The translations under genes were made by a program, and so were the position numbers. The notes under the pieces were generated by a model. That model had not been told where the DNA came from. It searched no databases and saw nothing but the letters and a program-made list of their open reading frames with translations. This document shows, piece after piece, positions 17,281 to 21,442 of a stretch of 21,442 bases of DNA. Positions within the stretch are counted from its first letter, which is position 1. Each line of letters starts with the position of its first letter. This stretch comes from Spirochaetaceae bacterium (GTDB taxonomy: Bacteria > Spirochaetota > Spirochaetia > Treponematales > Breznakiellaceae): the NCBI GenBank assembly GCA_031284645.1, contig JAITXS010000019.1:1-21442 (forward strand), given 5' to 3'.

Positions 17281-17610
17281 TTAGCAGCACCCGCATTTAA
17301 TACGCCGTGGTCTTACGGCTTCGCGCATATTACGATTTGTGCGATCCCGTGCCCGCTGAACCGCATGGCTTATAAATCCACCCGACACGGAAGGGGCGGC
17401 AAAAAGCTTTGCGGAAAAACCTGCTTTAAGAATGTTGTCTGTAATGCGGACACGGTTTGTTTTTAGCTCATCGTATTCAACAGACAATTCACTTTTTTCT
17501 AAATCGACAATAACGGATGAGACGCCGGAAATTTGGCTTAAAGCATTTGTGATCTTTCCCCCGTATTGCAGACTATACATACCACTAATTTTGAATAAAT
17601 CTTTTTTCAT
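17281..17610 (-). CDS. HMA-like protein lacking CxxC, with a Cys-rich tail
   Basis: A 109-residue protein whose first 65 or so residues follow the HMA fold (GM, then a helix, then a strand of the type SVIVDLEKSELSVEYDE). The two metal-binding cysteines are missing: after Gly10-Met11, the expected Cys13 and Cys16 are Ser and Tyr. The C-terminus (105-109) is Lys-Cys-Gly-Cys-Cys, preceded by an Arg-rich region. It may have lost classical metal binding and moved it to the tail, or the domain may serve for binding partners. The start at 17610 is chosen because GAGGG lies 5 bp upstream. A longer frame to 17637 lacks this. A 28-bp repeated regulatory element begins 30 bp upstream of the start. Confidence 0.7.
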   Translation of the reverse strand: MKKDLFKISGMYSLQYGGKITNALSQISGVSSVIVDLEKSELSVEYDELKTNRVRITDNILKAGFSAKLFAAPSVSGGFISHAVQRARDRTNRNMREAVRPRRIKCGCC

Positions 17611-17640
17611 ATATACCCTCATACTTGTTATACTCATATT

Positions 17641-17668
17641 CTACCGGATGATTGTGTTGAAATTATGA
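17641..17668 (-). promoter_or_regulatory. Repeated 28-bp promoter/operator element, copy 2
   Basis: This 28-bp block matches copy 1 (19529-19556) at 25 positions. It carries an imperfect dyad, ATGATT (17648-17653) and AATTAT (17661-17666), separated by 7 bp; copy 1 has the perfect version. It lies 30-58 bp upstream of the ATG at 17610. On the minus strand a TCAACA hexamer lies inside it, and TATGAG follows at a 16-bp distance, so it may overlap the -35 of an internal promoter. The binding factor is unknown. Confidence 0.65.
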
Positions 17669-17683
17669 GTACGTTATTTTTTT

Positions 17684-19495
17684 TCATTGAGCGCAGCACC
17701 CGCCTCCCTGAGCCTGTGCAAAATATTCATCAGGATAAATGAGGGTTTCGTGTTCTGCGGCTTCTTTTTGTATCGCAGGAATATCGATATTATTTATATC
17801 ATCAACAACTTTTACAAAGCCATAAAACACATTGTCGAGTGTTGAAAATTCAAAATCATCAGTCGGCAGCAGAGCCAATTCATTTTCACCCGTTTCCATG
17901 GGTAATTGTGCGTAATACAAAGGGAACACCAGTGCGGCATTCCCCGCATCAAGTGAACTATTGTTGATAATCCACTTTGTTTTTATATTTTTTTGCATGA
18001 CGGCGATTGCAGGACTTATCCCCTCATCATTTAAGTTTATCGTAATGGTTTGTATGCCGTTTTCAATTTTACCCAAGGCGACTTCTTCTGTCGGGATTTG
18101 TACACCGGCCGGTTTCGGTTCGCTTGCATCCGGTATGTCGGCAATTGATCCGCCTTTTTCCACCACTGTGATAGAACTTCGTATCATTCCCATCCAGCAG
18201 GAATAAGAAAATTTTCCGGCTTTCTCCGGTGTAAATTCAATGATATTTTCTCCGGTCTTAAACTTGTATTCAATGCCGTATTCCCGCACAACCATCCGGT
18301 TATTACATCCGTTCAGACTTCCCTGTGGCACATCAATTATCCAGCGCACGGGGACACCCTGTTGCACGGTGATTGCGGGGTAACGTCCCGAACTCAATTT
18401 GGAGTTGACAATCTGTACACCGTTTTCGATGAGCGGCTGAAAATTATCAGGCACGGCATTCCCTCCGGTAAGGGGAGCGGCGTAGACTGCCGGAAGCTTA
18501 AAACTAAAGCCGCCCAAAGCCCAGCCGTTTGATAACATGGTAAGTCCCAAGGCCGCGACCATCACCGCGCCAACTTTAAGAACAAGTGCGGTAAAGCGCT
18601 TGCTGAGCAGCGAGCTTAACGCGCCAACGCCGAACATCAGCGGAACGGTACCGATACTGAAAAAAAACATCGAAAGGCCGCCGTTAAGGGGACTTCCCGT
18701 TGAAAGCGCGTAGAGCTGCATAGCCTGCAAGGGGCCGCAGGGCATAAGACCGTTTAAGAGGCCGACAAACAAAGGCCCTTTGTTTACTGCTTTTTGCGAG
18801 TTAATTTTGTTTGCTAAAAATGCCGGAAGGTGCGGCGTTATACGGCGCAGGGCCGGAAAAATATCCAGCATATTAAGCGCCATAATTATCATAAACACAC
18901 CGGCTGCAACCTGTATGAATCCCTGCATTGCCCCCGTTACGGTAATCACCGAACCAAGCGCTCCGACGATAACGCCGGTCATTGTATAAGAAATAACACG
19001 TCCGCCGTTATAAAGGATGGCAGGGACTAACGCTACCGGCCGCCTTACACTTTTTGAGACATCATGTTTTGTAATGCACTGCGAAAGATTGATCCCGCCG
19101 CACATGGCAACACAATGCACTGAAGTTAGAAGCCCGATTAAAAGCAGAACCCCGTAATCGGCACCAGCCTCCGCCAGAGGGAAGTTACCGCTTATAGCGC
19201 TAAAACCCAACTGCCGCAGCAGCATATACACAGCAAATATAATAAAAACAAAGCCAAGCGCCCGTAAGGGCTGCGTTTTCTCCCCTTCCTTTAACAGCTT
19301 GTAATTCAGACTCTCAATAATCTGTTCGATTTCGTTTAAGGTGACGGATTCTTCATCATAGCTGATAAGCGCCTTGCCCGCCTTGTAATCCACGACCGCA
19401 CTTTGTATACCGGCAGTTTCCCGCAGTCTTTTTTCAATCCGGCTTTGGCAGTTAATACAGGTCATACCGCCGATTAAAATAGTTTTTGTTACCAT
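17684..19495 (-). CDS. HMA / DsbD_2-TauE membrane / cupredoxin-like fusion protein
   Basis: A 603-residue protein in several parts. An HMA domain (about 4-65) has GMTCINC with Cys13 and Cys16. A membrane helix (about 80-98) is followed by a six-helix-like domain of the DsbD_2/TauE type (115-325) with TSVHCVAMCGG (Cys128, Cys132) and GLMPCGPLQ (Cys253). A cupredoxin-like domain (about 352-446) contains Cys397 and CWMGM (Cys433, Met435, Met437). A second, degenerate cupredoxin-like segment (about 470-565) has no cysteine. The last residues are GGGCCAQ. The likely role is taking copper from the cytoplasmic side and presenting it outside the membrane, or electron transfer to copper sites. The start at 19495 has AAGGAG 11 bp upstream. 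An ATG at 19519 lacks one. It leads the cluster. Confidence 0.85.
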   Translation of the reverse strand: MVTKTILIGGMTCINCQSRIEKRLRETAGIQSAVVDYKAGKALISYDEESVTLNEIEQIIESLNYKLLKEGEKTQPLRALGFVFIIFAVYMLLRQLGFSAISGNFPLAEAGADYGVLLLIGLLTSVHCVAMCGGINLSQCITKHDVSKSVRRPVALVPAILYNGGRVISYTMTGVIVGALGSVITVTGAMQGFIQVAAGVFMIIMALNMLDIFPALRRITPHLPAFLANKINSQKAVNKGPLFVGLLNGLMPCGPLQAMQLYALSTGSPLNGGLSMFFFSIGTVPLMFGVGALSSLLSKRFTALVLKVGAVMVAALGLTMLSNGWALGGFSFKLPAVYAAPLTGGNAVPDNFQPLIENGVQIVNSKLSSGRYPAITVQQGVPVRWIIDVPQGSLNGCNNRMVVREYGIEYKFKTGENIIEFTPEKAGKFSYSCWMGMIRSSITVVEKGGSIADIPDASEPKPAGVQIPTEEVALGKIENGIQTITINLNDEGISPAIAVMQKNIKTKWIINNSSLDAGNAALVFPLYYAQLPMETGENELALLPTDDFEFSTLDNVFYGFVKVVDDINNIDIPAIQKEAAEHETLIYPDEYFAQAQGGGCCAQ

Positions 19496-19528
19496 AGCAG
19501 CTCTTTCTCCTTCGTTCATGCATAAAAA

Positions 19529-19556
19529 CTACCGTATAATTGTGTCGAAATTATGA
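19529..19556 (-). promoter_or_regulatory. Repeated 28-bp promoter/operator element, copy 1
   Basis: This block contains ATAATT (19536-19541) and AATTAT (19549-19554), a perfect 6-7-6 dyad, and starts 34 bp upstream of the fusion gene ATG. Copy 2 (17641-17668) differs at only 3 of 28 positions and sits at almost the same distance from its gene. On the minus strand, TCGACA within it lies 18 bp before TATGCA, a possible -35/-10 pair. Together the copies suggest one regulator acting at two transcription units. No CsoR- or CopY-type gene is in the window. Confidence 0.7.
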
Positions 19557-19703
19557 AGGTTAAGCAGGTTTTTACTATCCGCGCGGAATATTTAGTGTAT
19601 TTGGAGGGCTGACTCTCGTAAACCAGTCGGTAATGCCATGATCTTCTGTTAAAATGATGATTGCCGTACCTGATGAACATGACCGGCAGATGGCTATCCT
19701 TAA

Positions 19704-19732
19704 TTGCAAATTCCCCAAGTCTGTGTTATGCT
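19704..19732 (+). promoter_or_regulatory. Predicted promoter of the phospho-sugar mutase gene
   Basis: TTGCAA (19704-19709) and TATGCT (19727-19732) are separated by 17 bp, and a TG one base before the -10 gives an extended -10. The predicted start lies about 7 bp downstream, leaving a leader of roughly 30 bp before the ATG at 19772, which has a TTTGGAGG Shine-Dalgarno in reach. Confidence 0.5.
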
Positions 19733-19771
19733 TATTAAGAAACGAAAACCAACCATTTGGAGGTATACAGT

Positions 19772-21442
19772 ATGGATAAAAACGAGATTATCGCCCAAGC
19801 AAAAGATTATGTGGCAAAAGAGAAAGACCCTCATTTTAAAGGGGAAATTGAAAAACTCATTAAAGAAGAAAACCTCAAGGAGCTTGAAGACCGTTTCTAT
19901 CGGCATCTCGAATTCGGAACAGGCGGCTTGCGCGGTGTCATTGCCGGCGGCTACAACCGCATGAATACGCTCGTGGTAAAAAGCGCGACACAGGGCCTTG
20001 CAAGCTATGTACGTAAAGCGCTTCCCGACAAAGCAAAACAGGGGACTCTTGCCGCCGTGATTGCTTACGACTGCCGACATTTTTCCAAAGAATTTGCCGA
20101 AGGCGCGGCGCTTGTTTTCGCGGCAAATGGCTTTAAAACCTATCTTTTTTCGTCATTGCGTCCTACACCGGAACTTTCCTACGCTATACGTGTATTAAAG
20201 GCTGATACCGGTATTGTTGTTACAGCAAGCCACAATCCTCCTCAGTACAACGGATACAAAGCCTATTGGGGCGACGGCTCTCAGGTTATTGAACCTCATG
20301 ATGTCGGCATCATCAAAGAAGTCAACGCTGTTACCGACATCAAAGAAATTGATATGAACACAGCGCTTCGGGATGGTCTTGTCAAAATCATTGATAAAGA
20401 AATAGATGAACCTTTCCACAAAATGATTATCAGTCACCTCTTTAGGCCGGATTTGGTTAAAGAAAAAGCCGACGAGGTAAAAATTGTTTATACGCCGCTT
20501 CACGGAACAGGAGCCATGCATGTCGAGGCTGTCCTTGGCAGCATTGGTCTTACTGTTGATACGGTACCTGAACAACGGGAAGGAAACGGAGATTTCCCAA
20601 CCGTAAAATTCCCCAACCCGGAAGATCCGGCTGCGCTTGCTATGGGTATCGAATTAGCAAAAAAACTCAAAGCTGATATTGTTATGGCCACCGATCCCGA
20701 TGCGGACCGCTTTGGCGTTGCTGTCCCGCATAACGGAACTTTTGTCCCTATTACCGGAAACCAAATGGGCTGTCTCCTCCTGGATTACATCTGCCTTTCT
20801 TTAAAAGAATTCGGCAGAATGCCGAAAAATCCGGCCTTTGTTCATTCAATTGTCAGTTCGGACATGCAAAAACGGGTAGCCGCACTTTACGGAGTTGAAG
20901 CCATCGAATGTCTTACCGGTTTTAAATGGATTGCCGATGTTTTCCGAAAAGCCGAAGAAGGCAAAATCAACAACAACATTATTTTCGGAACAGAAGAAAG
21001 TTACGGATACTTAATTGAAAATGAAGTGCGCGATAAAGACGGTATTTCCGCTGCGGCTATAAGTGCTGAAATGACGATCTATTGGCGCTCACAAGGTAAA
21101 AGTCTTTTCGACAGGCTAAACGAGCTTTACGAAAAATGCGGTTACTGGATGGAAGCCGGTATCTCGAAATACTTTGAGGGACCGCAGGGCTCATCTATTA
21201 TGGCCGGCATACTCGCTGATTTTCGTAAAAACCCGCCGAAAACCCTTGGCGGAATTGAAATCGACCGAATCCGCGATATTGAACAATCACTTATTACCTA
21301 TCCGAATAATCCGGGCAAGACCGAAAAAGTTGATCAACCGAAAAGCGATGTTCTTCAATTCTATCTACAAGACGGAACTGTGGTAAGCGCGCGGCCAAGC
21401 GGCACAGAGCCCAAGATAAAATTCTATATCAACGGCTGTGAG
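19772..21442 (+). CDS. Phospho-sugar mutase (phosphoglucomutase/phosphomannomutase family), partial
   Basis: 557 codons are in the window and the frame is still open at the edge; the usual length is about 570-600. The active-site motifs of the alpha-D-phosphohexomutase family are present: TASHNPP with the phospho-acceptor Ser153, the metal-binding loop TDPDADR (Asp308, Asp310, Asp312), the sugar-binding GTEES (406-410), and the phosphate-binding RPSGTEPK (541-548). It interconverts hexose 1- and 6-phosphates, and the GTEES loop is usual for enzymes of glucose or mannose phosphate. Exact substrate preference is not clear from this alone. A Shine-Dalgarno of GGAGG sits about 9 bp upstream. It is divergent from the copper cluster and appears unrelated to it. 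Confidence 0.93.
   Translation, partial: MDKNEIIAQAKDYVAKEKDPHFKGEIEKLIKEENLKELEDRFYRHLEFGTGGLRGVIAGGYNRMNTLVVKSATQGLASYVRKALPDKAKQGTLAAVIAYDCRHFSKEFAEGAALVFAANGFKTYLFSSLRPTPELSYAIRVLKADTGIVVTASHNPPQYNGYKAYWGDGSQVIEPHDVGIIKEVNAVTDIKEIDMNTALRDGLVKIIDKEIDEPFHKMIISHLFRPDLVKEKADEVKIVYTPLHGTGAMHVEAVLGSIGLTVDTVPEQREGNGDFPTVKFPNPEDPAALAMGIELAKKLKADIVMATDPDADRFGVAVPHNGTFVPITGNQMGCLLLDYICLSLKEFGRMPKNPAFVHSIVSSDMQKRVAALYGVEAIECLTGFKWIADVFRKAEEGKINNNIIFGTEESYGYLIENEVRDKDGISAAAISAEMTIYWRSQGKSLFDRLNELYEKCGYWMEAGISKYFEGPQGSSIMAGILADFRKNPPKTLGGIEIDRIRDIEQSLITYPNNPGKTEKVDQPKSDVLQFYLQDGTVVSARPSGTEPKIKFYINGCE

Noticed and set aside
19654..19779. 41-codon plus-strand frame overlapping the mutase start
   Set aside because: It runs through the predicted promoter and start of the mutase gene in another frame, so it is probably chance.
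1..21442. CRISPR array, tRNA, rRNA, or insertion sequence
   Set aside because: No spaced direct repeats, no cloverleaf or rRNA signature, and no transposase or paired terminal repeats were seen by eye; a short or divergent one could still be missed.

Overview
The window looks like a chromosomal segment of a Gram-negative (diderm) bacterium of moderate G+C. A spirochaete related to Treponema is my best guess, from the AddAB-type nuclease pair, the single LolC/E-type permease with LolD, the loose lipobox and the general protein style. This is an inference, because no rRNA or other phylogenetic marker is present.

Layout. Positions 1-490 hold no convincing gene. They carry a good promoter-like sequence (14-41) running straight into a 7-bp tandem repeat (45-133, about 12.7 copies). 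Plus-strand genes follow: an AAA ATPase with a DUF4143-type C-terminus (491-1885), an AddB-like nuclease subunit (1922-4927) and an AddA-like helicase-nuclease (4940-8560). After a gene-poor gap come a secreted protein of unknown function (8933-10300), a LolC/E-type permease (10339-11724), LolD (11717-12406) and a histidinol-phosphatase of the PHP family (12403-13305). The last three are packed tightly or overlap. A long hairpin (13327-13381) separates them from a convergent minus-strand cluster.

The minus-strand cluster (19495 down to 13387) is the most interesting part. It is a seven-gene copper-handling run. In order of transcription it contains: a fusion of an HMA domain, a DsbD_2/TauE-like membrane domain and cupredoxin-like domains; an HMA-like protein that has lost both metal-binding cysteines but ends in Cys-Gly-Cys-Cys; a 36-residue membrane peptide with a His/Cys/Met cluster; a secreted DUF2318 protein; a CopA Cu+-ATPase; a lipoprotein with an internal duplication; and a CopZ-like chaperone. 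All seven have a recognisable Shine-Dalgarno sequence. A 28-bp element occurs twice with 25/28 identity, about 33-36 bp upstream of the first gene and again upstream of the second. It contains an ATAATT-N7-AATTAT dyad. I read it as a duplicated promoter/operator, so the cluster is probably two co-regulated transcription units. A plausible model is delivery or export of copper across the inner membrane by CopA, chaperoning in the cytoplasm by CopZ and HMA domains, and handling outside the membrane by the cupredoxin, DUF2318 and lipoprotein components. No regulator gene lies in the window.

The window ends inside a phospho-sugar mutase gene (19772 to beyond 21442, plus strand), which is divergent from the copper cluster and has its own promoter.
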